A stretch of 12,497 nucleotides of DNA from Armatimonadota bacterium (GTDB lineage Bacteria; Armatimonadota; Fervidibacteria; Fervidibacterales; Fervidibacteraceae), in the NCBI GenBank assembly GCA_026419315.1, contig JANZZQ010000021.1, positions 1 to 12,497 on the forward strand, given 5' to 3'. Each line of letters opens with the position of its first letter. The stretch's first letter is position 1. Under the pieces are notes generated by a model that was not told where the DNA came from, searched no databases, and was given only the letters and a program-made list of their open reading frames with translations. The position numbers were made by a program, and so were the translations under genes. Shown in pieces: positions 1-5,676 of this stretch.

Positions 1-731
1 GAATAAATCCTCCTAGCCATGGGAATCCGCGTATTTTCAAGGCGAGGCCTCGGGGAGTACGTGGAGAATACGTTGCATCAGAAAAATACTTAAGGATTCT
101 CAGCGGTCATGAAAGCGGTTTGCTCGGTGAAGTTTGGTTGATGGAACTAAATGTCGGGCGTTACGGTCCAACCGGGCGATGGCGAGCCGAGCGTGAGGCG
201 ATGGGCTCTTTGTTGCACGATTGGGGAGTCCACCTCGTTGACCAAGTTTTGCTCCTTATGGGCAAACCGAAGCAAGTTGTGGCGTGGCGAAACTTCAGGG
301 TTTGGCAATTGAGCGTTGAAAGTTTCATCAGAACCGATTTTGATTACGGTGACGGTCGCATAGCCACGATTGAAGTCAACAACCTCCGTCGCGCTGAAAG
401 ACCGAGATGGTATGTCCTCGGCGACAAAGGCGGATTGATAAAGTTCGGGCTTGACCCGCAAGAGGACGCACTCCGTCAAGGAGACATAACAAAGGCTCGC
501 GAAGCGCCGGAGCATAGGGCGAAAGTTTGGACGGAGTTAGACGGTCAAAGCGTTGAAATGACCCTTGAGAGCGTTCGCGGCGATTGGCGCGAATACTACC
601 GAAACATATCTGCGGTCTTGAATGAAGGCGCGGAACTCGCTGTCAAGCCCGAAGAAGCTCGCGAGGCTGTCCGATTGGTTGAACTGTCATTGAGGTCAGC
701 CGAGACCTTGCAAACTGTCAAGGTTGACTAA
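1..731 (+). CDS. Gfo/Idh/MocA-family oxidoreductase, 3' part (5' end outside window)
   Basis: The reading frame is open from the left edge (first full codon at base 3) to TAA at 729-731, giving about 242 residues with no convincing internal start, so I read it as the C-terminal two thirds of a longer protein. The stretch LLHDWGVHLVDQVLLLMG, around 70 residues into the visible part, matches the helix after the nucleotide-binding domain of Gfo/Idh/MocA dehydrogenases, where a conserved His and Asp lie near the sugar. After it come the alternating beta strands typical of the family's C-terminal substrate-binding sheet (for example IATIEVNNLRR) and a closing helix. Members usually oxidise or epimerise sugars, inositols or sugar acids with NAD(P). 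The Rossmann domain and EKP motif lie outside the window, so the assignment rests on the C-terminal half, and the substrate cannot be told. Another member of the family is at 9912-10889. Confidence 0.72.
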   Translation, partial: INPPSHGNPRIFKARPRGVRGEYVASEKYLRILSGHESGLLGEVWLMELNVGRYGPTGRWRAEREAMGSLLHDWGVHLVDQVLLLMGKPKQVVAWRNFRVWQLSVESFIRTDFDYGDGRIATIEVNNLRRAERPRWYVLGDKGGLIKFGLDPQEDALRQGDITKAREAPEHRAKVWTELDGQSVEMTLESVRGDWREYYRNISAVLNEGAELAVKPEEAREAVRLVELSLRSAETLQTVKVD

Positions 732-789
732 TTCAGTTGCGGAACGAATTTTCTAAGCCACACGAACTAAACGATAGGGGGGACTTTGG

Positions 790-1476
790 ATGAAGCGAAG
801 AAGTAGCTTTAAACCGGCACCAACACGGCGTGTTAGGGTTCTCAGGCTGCCAATCGTTACTGTGGCTTTGTTCCTACTCTTTGCTGTTGCATCTCGGTGT
901 CAATTAATCCGTCAGCCAAAAGCCCCGAAGACAGGATTGAAAGTTGTCAAGGTTGTGGATGGGGACACTGTTATCCTGTCAAACGGGCAGACTGTCAGAT
1001 ACATCGGCATTGATACCCCGGAACAGGGGCAACCTTTTTACGAGGCGGCGAAAAACTTCAACCGCAAACTGGTGCAGGGTAAGACAGTTGAGTTGGAGTT
1101 TGATGTTGAGCGCTATGACCACTATGGGCGCATGCTTGCTTATGTCTTCGTGAGGGACAAAAGCGGGCGACGAATTTTCGTCAACGCCGAAATGGTTCGC
1201 AACGGCTTTGCACGAATTTACACGAGACCGCCAAATGTCAAGTACGCGGATTTGCTTGTGAGACTTCAGGAGGAAGCGCGAACGAACAAGCGCGGTTTGT
1301 GGTCAGTTTACAAGCCCACTCGTTCGCCCGTAGTGGGCAACAAGAGAACGATGGTCTTTCACAGAATGAGTTGTCCTTCAGTTTGGAAAATCAGCCCTCA
1401 AAATCGCATCAGGTTTCCCAGCGCGGAAGCGGCATTGGAACAGGGGTTTAGCCCTTGCCGGGAATGTCAACCTTGA
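790..1476 (+). CDS. Membrane-anchored or secreted thermonuclease (SNase domain) with Ada-like zinc module
   Basis: A 228-residue protein, ATG start with a G-rich ribosome site (AGGGGGGA) just upstream. Residues 1-18 are basic and 19-36 hydrophobic, which indicates an uncleaved anchor or signal peptide; C37 is preceded by Arg, so there is no good lipobox. Residues 50-171 form a staphylococcal-nuclease-like domain: VDGDT at 56-60, R70 followed by IGIDTPE (72-78), and YGRMLAYVFV with R114. These correspond to the family's calcium ligands and its catalytic Arg/Glu/Arg set, so hydrolysis of DNA or RNA outside the cytoplasm is likely. The C-terminus (181-228) resembles the Ada metal-binding fold: H191-x3-C195 and C223-x2-C226, with the usual FPSAEAALEQGFSPC stretch between. 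His stands where Ada has its methyl-accepting Cys, so a structural zinc site is likelier than DNA repair. The stop overlaps the ribosome site of the next gene, implying an operon. Nutrient scavenging or DNA processing are possible roles. Confidence 0.88.
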   Translation: MKRRSSFKPAPTRRVRVLRLPIVTVALFLLFAVASRCQLIRQPKAPKTGLKVVKVVDGDTVILSNGQTVRYIGIDTPEQGQPFYEAAKNFNRKLVQGKTVELEFDVERYDHYGRMLAYVFVRDKSGRRIFVNAEMVRNGFARIYTRPPNVKYADLLVRLQEEARTNKRGLWSVYKPTRSPVVGNKRTMVFHRMSCPSVWKISPQNRIRFPSAEAALEQGFSPCRECQP

Positions 1477-1487
1477 GGTGAGCAGCA

Positions 1488-2603
1488 TTGCGCGCCGAAA
1501 ACTTGGACGAGGAGATTTTGGCATTCATGGGAAAAAGCGGAGCGGGCGAGGATGAGTTTAACGAATTAGCGCTGAAAATCTTCGCCTACCAATTCGAGCG
1601 AAACGAACCCTACAGAAACCTCTGCCTTAAGAGGGGCAAAACTCCCGAAGCAGTTTCGCATTGGTCGGAAATTCCGCCCGTCCCCACTCAAGCTTTCAAA
1701 CTCTTGAATTTGGCTTGTGAACCGGTAGAGCGGGCGGAGGCTTTGTTTTTGTCAAGTGGGACAACACAGGGTGATCAGAAGCGCAGCCGGCATTTCATTT
1801 TCAACTTGAGGCTTTACGAAACCTCTGTGCTCCTTTGGTTTGAACCTCACTTTTTGCCGGAACGGAAACCGATGCCCATCGCAATTTTGTTTCCGCCGCC
1901 GTCCGAACTACCCAATTCGTCCCTCGGGCACATGTTGGCGACAATCGAAGCCAAATGGGGAACGAAAAAGAATGAGACGAACTTGTCAAGCGATTGGTTC
2001 ATTCGTGGTGGGAAACTGTTGGCGGACAAGTTAGCAGACTGGCTTAGGCGCGCTGAAGCGCAGGACCAACCAGTCATGTTGCTCGGCACCTCGTTTTCGT
2101 TTGTGCATTTTTTGGATTGGTGCATCTCCGAAAACCTGAATTTCCGACTGCCTCAAGGGAGCAGGTTGATGGACACAGGCGGCTTCAAAGGCCGTTCGCG
2201 GGAAGTTCCCCGCAGCGAACTTTATCGGATGTATGAGCGGGTTCTCGGAATCCCATCCGAACGGTGCATCAACGAATACGGAATGGCTGAGCTTTCCTCG
2301 CAGTTTTATGACGGCGTTGTTGGACACCCGTATTTTGCCTCGCAAGACCGCTCAAGGCGGTTGCACAAACCTCCACATTGGGTGAAAACAAGGGTGCTCA
2401 ACCTGGAAACTTTGGAAGAAGCCAGCGAAGGAGAGATCGGCGTGCTCTGCCATTACGACCTCGCCAACCGCGGCTCGGTGATGGCTGTCTTGACGGAAGA
2501 TTTGGGAGTTAAGGGTGACGGCGGTTTCGTGCTACTTGGACGAGCGAAGGGGAGCGAGTTGAGGGGTTGTTCGGTTTTAGTGGACGAGTTACTTTCAACA
2601 TAG
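1488..2603 (+). CDS. LuxE-type acyl-protein synthetase (ANL-like adenylating enzyme)
   Basis: A 371-residue protein starting at TTG 1488, chosen because GAGGTGAG (1475-1482) sits 5 bases upstream. It matches the LuxE/acyl-protein synthetase family: an adenylate-forming SSGTTQG loop (89-95), MDTGGFKG (228-235), the INEYGMAELSSQFYD block (261-275) and a C-terminal LLGRAKGSELRGCS (349-362). In luminous bacteria LuxE activates a fatty acid with ATP and passes it through a Cys near its C-terminus (about residue 364) to the LuxC reductase. C361 here sits in the matching place, so activation of a carboxylic acid as acyl-AMP and then thioester is likely. No LuxC-type reductase or LuxD lies in the window, so bioluminescence is not implied; LuxE-like proteins also occur with surface-polysaccharide or aldehyde-forming genes. 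It shares a transcript with the upstream nuclease, but no functional link between them is evident. Confidence 0.85.
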   Translation: MRAENLDEEILAFMGKSGAGEDEFNELALKIFAYQFERNEPYRNLCLKRGKTPEAVSHWSEIPPVPTQAFKLLNLACEPVERAEALFLSSGTTQGDQKRSRHFIFNLRLYETSVLLWFEPHFLPERKPMPIAILFPPPSELPNSSLGHMLATIEAKWGTKKNETNLSSDWFIRGGKLLADKLADWLRRAEAQDQPVMLLGTSFSFVHFLDWCISENLNFRLPQGSRLMDTGGFKGRSREVPRSELYRMYERVLGIPSERCINEYGMAELSSQFYDGVVGHPYFASQDRSRRLHKPPHWVKTRVLNLETLEEASEGEIGVLCHYDLANRGSVMAVLTEDLGVKGDGGFVLLGRAKGSELRGCSVLVDELLST

Positions 2604-2635
2604 TTGACAAAGTGCATGAGTTCTGTCATGACAAC

Positions 2636-2663
2636 AAAAAACCCGCCGCCTTTCGGCGGCGGG
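2636..2663 (-). terminator. Rho-independent terminator of the downstream hsp20 gene
   Basis: Read on the minus strand, a perfect 9-bp stem CCCGCCGCC / GGCGGCGGG closes a GAAA tetraloop and is followed by six T residues (complement of 2636-2641). It lies 78 bases past the hsp20 stop at 2742. The plus-strand side has no T run, so it should act mainly on the minus strand. Confidence 0.9.
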
Positions 2664-2690
2664 CCGGGAGGGGCGGCGAGGCGGGGAGGG
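2661..2690 (+). other. G-run cluster with G-quadruplex potential
   Basis: Five runs of three or four G occur at 2661-2663, 2666-2668, 2670-2673, 2683-2686 and 2688-2690, overlapping one arm of the terminator hairpin. Runs 1, 2 and 3 have loops of 2 and 1 bases, but the next loop is 9 bases, so it only loosely fits a quadruplex rule. The hsp20 transcript carries the C-rich complement; the G-rich strand would appear in read-through RNA from the LuxE-type gene. Confidence 0.35.
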
Positions 2691-2741
2691 AGGCGTTGCT
2701 CTATCGGGTGGGCGATGCGGCGAGAGGTGAAGGGGCAGGCG

Positions 2742-3185
2742 TCAACCTTCCACCCTCACCTCTATCCGCTTTGCCCGCTTCGGTTCCACTTTAGGCAACC
2801 TGACTGTCAAGACACCATCGCGGTAAGTTGCCTCTGCTTTCTCAATGTCCACTGGCACATTCAGGACGAAACTTCGTTCAAATTCGCCGTAATGTCGTTC
2901 CAGCAAGTGGTAAGTTGCGTTTTCAGCTTCCTCCGGTCGCTCCCTCTTGCCTTTCAAGGTCAATCTTTCGTCGGTCAGTTCAATTTGGATGTTTTCCCGC
3001 TGAATTCCCGGCAACTCGGCTTGCACGACAACTTCCGTTGGCGTCTCGTAAATGTCCACTGCAGGAGACCAACCGCGAGTTACCGGCGCACGCTCCTCGC
3101 CGAAAAATTCACGGAGTAACCTGTCAACTTCGCGACGAAAGGCTTCAAGTTCGGCAAAAGGTGACCAACGGCGCACTTGAGCCAT
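2742..3185 (-). CDS. Small heat-shock protein, Hsp20 / alpha-crystallin family (copy 1)
   Basis: A 147-residue protein with ATG at 3185 and a near-perfect ribosome site (TAAAGGAGGTG, complement of 3193-3203) seven bases upstream. The N-terminal arm (1-40) is rich in Arg, Phe and Glu. The alpha-crystallin domain runs from about 42 to 141 (AVDIYETPTEVVVQAELPG through YRDGVLTVRLPK), with the family's G-V-L signature. The tail carries an I-E-V motif of the I-x-I/V type that docks between dimers. Such proteins form large oligomers in the cytoplasm and hold unfolding proteins, without ATP, for later refolding. It lies directly downstream of a second hsp20 on the same strand, but a terminator hairpin between them suggests at least partly separate transcription. 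The mRNA ends at the hairpin at 2636-2663. Function is sure at family level; clients cannot be read from the sequence. Confidence 0.95.
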   Translation of the reverse strand: MAQVRRWSPFAELEAFRREVDRLLREFFGEERAPVTRGWSPAVDIYETPTEVVVQAELPGIQRENIQIELTDERLTLKGKRERPEEAENATYHLLERHYGEFERSFVLNVPVDIEKAEATYRDGVLTVRLPKVEPKRAKRIEVRVEG

Positions 3186-3264
3186 CTTCTTTCACCTCCT
3201 TTAGACAATGTGTTGCACCAAAGGTTACGACCTGATTTCGAATCATTTGCCTCAAAATCCGGCA

Positions 3265-3294
3265 TTTATGCCGAAAAAAGCGCCAATTTTGCAA
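3265..3294 (-). promoter_or_regulatory. Possible promoter of hsp20 copy 1, with small palindrome
   Basis: On the minus strand TTGCAA (3289-3294) is followed after 18 bases by CATAAA (3265-3270), a weak sigma70-like pair about 80 bases upstream of the start. The -10 region lies inside an inverted repeat, CGGCA-TTTA-TGCCG (3260-3273), that could be an operator or chance. No CIRCE element (TTAGCACTC-N9-GAGTGCTAA) is present. Confidence 0.35.
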
Positions 3295-3322
3295 ACCAGG
3301 CAATCAAGTTTCCCCCTAACTG

Positions 3323-3360
3323 AAAAGGAAGGGGCTGGCAGTTTTTTGCCAGCCCCTTTC
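3323..3360 (-). terminator. Terminator hairpin between the two hsp20 genes
   Basis: A 12-bp perfect stem, AAGGGGCTGGCA (3329-3340) with TGCCAGCCCCTT (3347-3358), has a six-base loop. On the minus strand it begins about six bases after the stop of hsp20 copy 2 and is followed by a modest T-rich stretch (CCTTTTC), so it should end that transcript, perhaps incompletely. The long stem may also protect the mRNA 3' end. Confidence 0.8.
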
Positions 3361-3365
3361 AAGCT

Positions 3366-3836
3366 TCAGGCGGCTTTCACCTCAATGCGGCGGGGTTTGC
3401 TCCCCTCACTTTTGGGCAGGCGCACCTCCAAGATGCCATCCTTGTAAGATGCTTCAACAGCATCAACCTTGACGTCAGTTGGGATGCGAAGCGACCTGAC
3501 AAACTCACCGTAGGAGCGCTCAACGAAGTGGATCGTTTCATCTTTGCGCTCCTCGCTCCGCTCCCGTTTGCCCTTGATGGTCAGGATGTCATCTTGGAGG
3601 GTCACCTCAATGTCCTCGGTTTTCACACCCGGCAATTCAACTCGGACGATGTATGCATCGGAGGTTTCTGAAACCTCCATCGCAGGAATCCACCGCTCGC
3701 GCCACCAGTCCAAGCCCCAAAAGTCGCGTTCCCAATCTCGGAAGAACCGAGCCAACATTCGGTCAAACACCCGGTCAAATCGGTCAAACCAGCGCTCAAA
3801 TTCGGTAATTGGATGCCAGCGTGCCAGCTTTGCCAT
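3366..3836 (-). CDS. Small heat-shock protein, Hsp20 / alpha-crystallin family (copy 2)
   Basis: A 156-residue Hsp20 chaperone, ATG at 3836 with ribosome site AAGGAGGTGA (complement of about 3843-3852). The N-terminal arm (1-53) is unusual: it repeats the triplet F-D-R (WFDRFDRVFDRM) and holds seven Trp residues, giving a strongly amphipathic aromatic helix likely to bind exposed hydrophobic segments of clients. The alpha-crystallin domain follows (about 52-150: MEVSETSDAYIVRVELPG through YKDGILEVRLPK), then an R-R-I-E-V tail with the I-x-V docking motif. It differs clearly from copy 1 in the arm but is similar throughout the core, so the two are tandem paralogues probably diverged in client range. 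Transcription comes from the strong promoter at 3893-3920 and most likely stops at the hairpin at 3323-3360. No heat-shock repressor site is evident. Confidence 0.95.
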   Translation of the reverse strand: MAKLARWHPITEFERWFDRFDRVFDRMLARFFRDWERDFWGLDWWRERWIPAMEVSETSDAYIVRVELPGVKTEDIEVTLQDDILTIKGKRERSEERKDETIHFVERSYGEFVRSLRIPTDVKVDAVEASYKDGILEVRLPKSEGSKPRRIEVKAA

Positions 3837-3892
3837 CTTCGCTCACCTCCTTGGAGAGGTTTGTTTTCGTTTTCCGTCGCAACGCCATTGAT

Positions 3893-3920
3893 ATTATACC
3901 ACGCAACGATACCGTGTAAA
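3893..3920 (-). promoter_or_regulatory. Sigma70-type promoter of hsp20 copy 2
   Basis: On the minus strand TTTACA (3915-3920), a 16-base spacer and a perfect TATAAT (3893-3898) lie about 57 bases upstream of the ATG at 3836, implying a leader near 50 bases that carries the ribosome site. This looks like a housekeeping promoter rather than one for a heat-shock sigma factor. Confidence 0.8.
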
Positions 3921-4006
3921 CCCCACGCGCGTTAAAATCATGGGCAATTTTGCGTTTTTTGCCGGCAATTTTTCGGATTTTTGAGCATTCGGTCCGAAGG
4001 ACTCAA

Positions 4007-4035
4007 TTGGCAAATTCAGTTGAGTGCATTATTAT
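4007..4035 (+). promoter_or_regulatory. Promoter for tatC overlapped by an inverted repeat
   Basis: TTGGCA (4007-4012), a 17-base spacer and TATTAT (4030-4035) each match consensus at five of six bases. The predicted transcript start near 4042 gives a leader of about 130-150 bases before tatC. An inverted repeat ACTCAA (4001-4006) / TTGAGT (4020-4025) brackets the -35 hexamer and could be a repressor or activator site. No other good promoter is seen nearer to tatC. Confidence 0.6.
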
Positions 4036-4191
4036 CAACAAAATGACGCTCTGGTAGCTTGGGATGCGATGCCCATTCTGGTGCTTTTTCAAGGAGCAAA
4101 GGGCAGACGAGTGGCTGTTGTTGTGGGTTGGGTCGAACGCTGCCTTTCATAAGCATCGGGCGTATGCAATAATTTGGGATTGGTGACTGCT

Positions 4192-5079
4192 ATGCATCTG
4201 CGATTGTGGCAATGGATTGCCCTTGGAGTCGGCGCAGTTGTTTTGCTCTTGGCAACGCTTTTGATTGCCAGCAAGGGGAAGAAAGTTGAGGTTGAAGGAG
4301 CGGATTTGCCAGAAGAAGGTCCACCCGGTGACCGCGAGATGAGCTTTTGGGAACATTTGGCTGAACTTAGGTCGCGGTTGCTTTGGGCGATCTTCTTTTG
4401 GGCAGCGGGAAGCGTTATTGCGTGGACTTACTACGACGAGATTTTCAGGTTATTAGTTATGCCCATTGAACCGGCGCTCCGGAAATACGAGATACCAATC
4501 ACCTTGCAGTCAATTTTTGAGCCGTTGATGTTGAAGTTGCAAATCAGCATCGCTGCGGGTTTAGTTATTGCCTTTCCTGGCATCCTTTACGAGGTGATGG
4601 CTTTTATCTGGCCGGCTCTTTACCCGCATGAGAAGCGGTTCGCTTTGAAACTCCTCCCGGCCTCACTTTTGCTTTTCAGCGCAGGCATTTTCCTCGCCTA
4701 CAAACTTATCCCCGTGATGGCACTTTTTATGTTGCAGATAGGGCTTCCGAAAATGGATAACCCTGGTGTGAAAGTTCAAGTGCTAAATTTCGCCCGCCAA
4801 TATCTTTGGTCAGTAGCAAAAATCGCTGCTGCTTGTGGGGTAGTTTTTCAAATGCCTTTGGTCATGATGTTCCTGGGAAAGTTAGGCGTGGTAACCGCGA
4901 AGGGGCTGTGGCGCTATTGGCGGCATGCTGTAGTTGCCATCTTTACCCTCTCCGCCATCATAACACCCACAATAGACCCTGTCAACATGACTTTGCTTGC
5001 GGGACCGATCGTTGCTCTTTATTTCCTCAGTGTTTTGCTCGTCTACTTAATCGAACCGAAGGAGCAGTCAAAAACCTGA
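4192..5079 (+). CDS. tatC: Twin-arginine translocase subunit TatC with extra N-terminal membrane segment
   Basis: TatC is the multispanning core of the twin-arginine translocase: it binds the RR signal peptide of folded proteins at the cytoplasmic membrane and recruits TatA. The canonical start motif MSFWEHLAELRSRL begins at residue 50 here, followed by six hydrophobic segments, the first-loop region, FPGILYEVMAFIWPALYPHEKR (120s-140s) and the late TPTIDPVNM stretch. Before it comes an additional hydrophobic helix (about 6-26) and an acidic linker (32-49). I chose ATG 4192 because GGTGA lies 5 bases upstream. TTG 4174 would add six residues; ATG 4339, with its own GGTGA at 4327-4331, would give an ordinary-length TatC of 246 residues. 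No tatA or tatB lies in the window. The extra segment lacks the hallmarks of TatA (the FG hinge and amphipathic helix), so I do not call it a TatA fusion. Confidence 0.9.
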   Translation: MHLRLWQWIALGVGAVVLLLATLLIASKGKKVEVEGADLPEEGPPGDREMSFWEHLAELRSRLLWAIFFWAAGSVIAWTYYDEIFRLLVMPIEPALRKYEIPITLQSIFEPLMLKLQISIAAGLVIAFPGILYEVMAFIWPALYPHEKRFALKLLPASLLLFSAGIFLAYKLIPVMALFMLQIGLPKMDNPGVKVQVLNFARQYLWSVAKIAAACGVVFQMPLVMMFLGKLGVVTAKGLWRYWRHAVVAIFTLSAIITPTIDPVNMTLLAGPIVALYFLSVLLVYLIEPKEQSKT

Positions 5080-5117
5080 AGAAATGGTGCTCGTGGGCAT
5101 TCCGTGTCCACATCGTC

Positions 5118-5192
5118 AGAGATTTCGCTCTGTGGGCTTTAGCCTGTAGTCACCGGCACACTTTTCGGGCATTGGCTTTGGGCGAAATCTCT
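5118..5192. repeat. Long-range inverted repeat downstream of tatC
   Basis: AGAGATTTCGC (5118-5128) and its exact reverse complement GCGAAATCTCT (5182-5192) are separated by 53 bases. Inside lie the smaller complementary pairs TGTG/CACA (5131-5134 with 5157-5160) and a GGC-TTTA-GCC hairpin, so the transcript could fold as a branched stem. It may be a remnant of a short repeat element, a 3' UTR structure or chance; no target-site duplication is seen. Confidence 0.45.
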
Positions 5193-5230
5193 CGGGCGTA
5201 ATTTTGGCGTGCTGTGATCAAAAAATTTTC

Positions 5231-5250
5231 GGCTCGGCGGGAGCCGAGCC
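5231..5250 (-). terminator. GC-rich hairpin, probable terminator of the fmdB-type gene
   Basis: A perfect 8-bp stem GGCTCGGC (5231-5238) / GCCGAGCC (5243-5250) has a four-base loop. On the minus strand it is followed by GAAAATTTTTT, so the T run starts five bases after the stem. It lies about 100 bases past the stop at 5347. It could also slow transcripts leaving tatC, but the plus side has no T run. Confidence 0.6.
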
Positions 5251-5346
5251 CCTTCCAAAACCCATAAGCCAATTCGGTGCTCAAAAATTCCAAACTAACA
5301 GAATGTCAACGAAGCTTCGGTAAGAGCTCCGCAAGGTCGCCGTAGG

Positions 5347-5580
5347 TCAATCCTCCGTTTCCGAGGTCGTATCTTGCTTTTCTTGCTTCTTCGGTTGCGA
5401 ACCTCGCCCGTAGTCGGTCACATGCCACCCGCTGCCTTTGAAAATGATTGGCACGGGTCTAAAGAGTTTCCGTGCGAGTTGACCACATTTATCGCATCTG
5501 ACTTCAGGTCGCTCATCTACGCCGTGAAAGACTTCAAAGGTATGGCCGCAAGCGTCACAGTGATAATCGTAAACTGGCAT
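5347..5580 (-). CDS. FmdB-family putative regulatory zinc-ribbon protein
   Basis: A 77-residue protein. The start is ATG 5580, giving MPVYDYHC, because GGAGGTGATC lies eight bases upstream; the GTG four codons earlier overlaps that ribosome site and would add an uncharacteristic tail. Two Cys pairs (CDAC near residues 8-11 and CDKC near 29-32) form a zinc ribbon, followed by the GSGWHVTDYGRGS stretch characteristic of the FmdB/CxxC_CXXC_SSSS family, and a charged tail rich in Lys, Gln and Glu. The family is named after a gene near formamidase and amidase genes where a regulatory role was proposed; its molecular function remains poorly known. It follows smpB by 96 bases on the same strand and is probably the last gene of that unit. 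Confidence 0.9.
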   Translation of the reverse strand: MPVYDYHCDACGHTFEVFHGVDERPEVRCDKCGQLARKLFRPVPIIFKGSGWHVTDYGRGSQPKKQEKQDTTSETED

Positions 5581-5618
5581 CGCACAGATCACCTCCGTGA
5601 GTTTCTAAATTAGGTTAG

Positions 5619-5633
5619 TTTGCCGAAGGCAAA
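5619..5633. repeat. Small hairpin between smpB and the zinc-ribbon gene
   Basis: TTTGCC (5619-5624), loop GAA, GGCAAA (5628-5633): a perfect 6-bp stem. No T run follows on the minus strand, so it is a poor terminator; it could mark an RNA processing point or be chance. Confidence 0.3.
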
Positions 5634-5676
5634 ATTATGGCGCAGCGATCAAGGCAACGCAGAGGTCAATTGGTTC

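Larger units (their letters stand above)
3837..4191. other. Divergent intergenic region between hsp20 and tatC
   Basis: About 355 bases without a convincing gene. It holds the minus-strand hsp20 promoter (3893-3920), a 10-bp palindrome TTGCCGGCAA (3959-3968), a hyphenated palindrome TTCGG-T-CCGAA (3988-3998), the plus-strand promoter with its overlapping inverted repeat (4001-4035), and a long tatC leader. A 40-codon frame at 4064-4186 is discussed under rejected items. I see no tRNA or known riboswitch. Confidence 0.6.
5080..5346. other. Intergenic region between convergent tatC and zinc-ribbon gene
   Basis: 267 bases with no supported gene. It contains the inverted repeat at 5118-5192, the terminator hairpin at 5231-5250 and a 10-bp palindrome CGAAGCTTCG at 5310-5319. 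I see no RNA gene and no promoter. Confidence 0.6.

Noticed and set aside
2604..3235. Plus-strand frames over the hsp20 genes
   Set aside because: They run antisense to clear Hsp20 coding sequence, lack ribosome sites and have no family features.
4064..4186. A 40-codon frame (ATG 4064 to TGA 4184) in the tatC leader, ending just before the tatC start
   Set aside because: It has no ribosome site and an odd composition rich in Trp and Cys. A leader-peptide role cannot be excluded, but nothing supports it.
4192..4338. TatA-TatC fusion
   Set aside because: The extra helix lacks the Phe-Gly hinge and following amphipathic helix of TatA; the linker is acidic and Pro/Gly-rich instead.
5310..5319. 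Perfect 10-bp palindrome CGAAGCTTCG
   Set aside because: Short, isolated and not near a promoter; expected by chance in a window of this size.
5581..5676. A tmRNA (ssrA) gene beside smpB
   Set aside because: The spacer is only 96 bases and shows no tRNA-Ala-like ends or tag frame; tmRNA is over 300 bases long.
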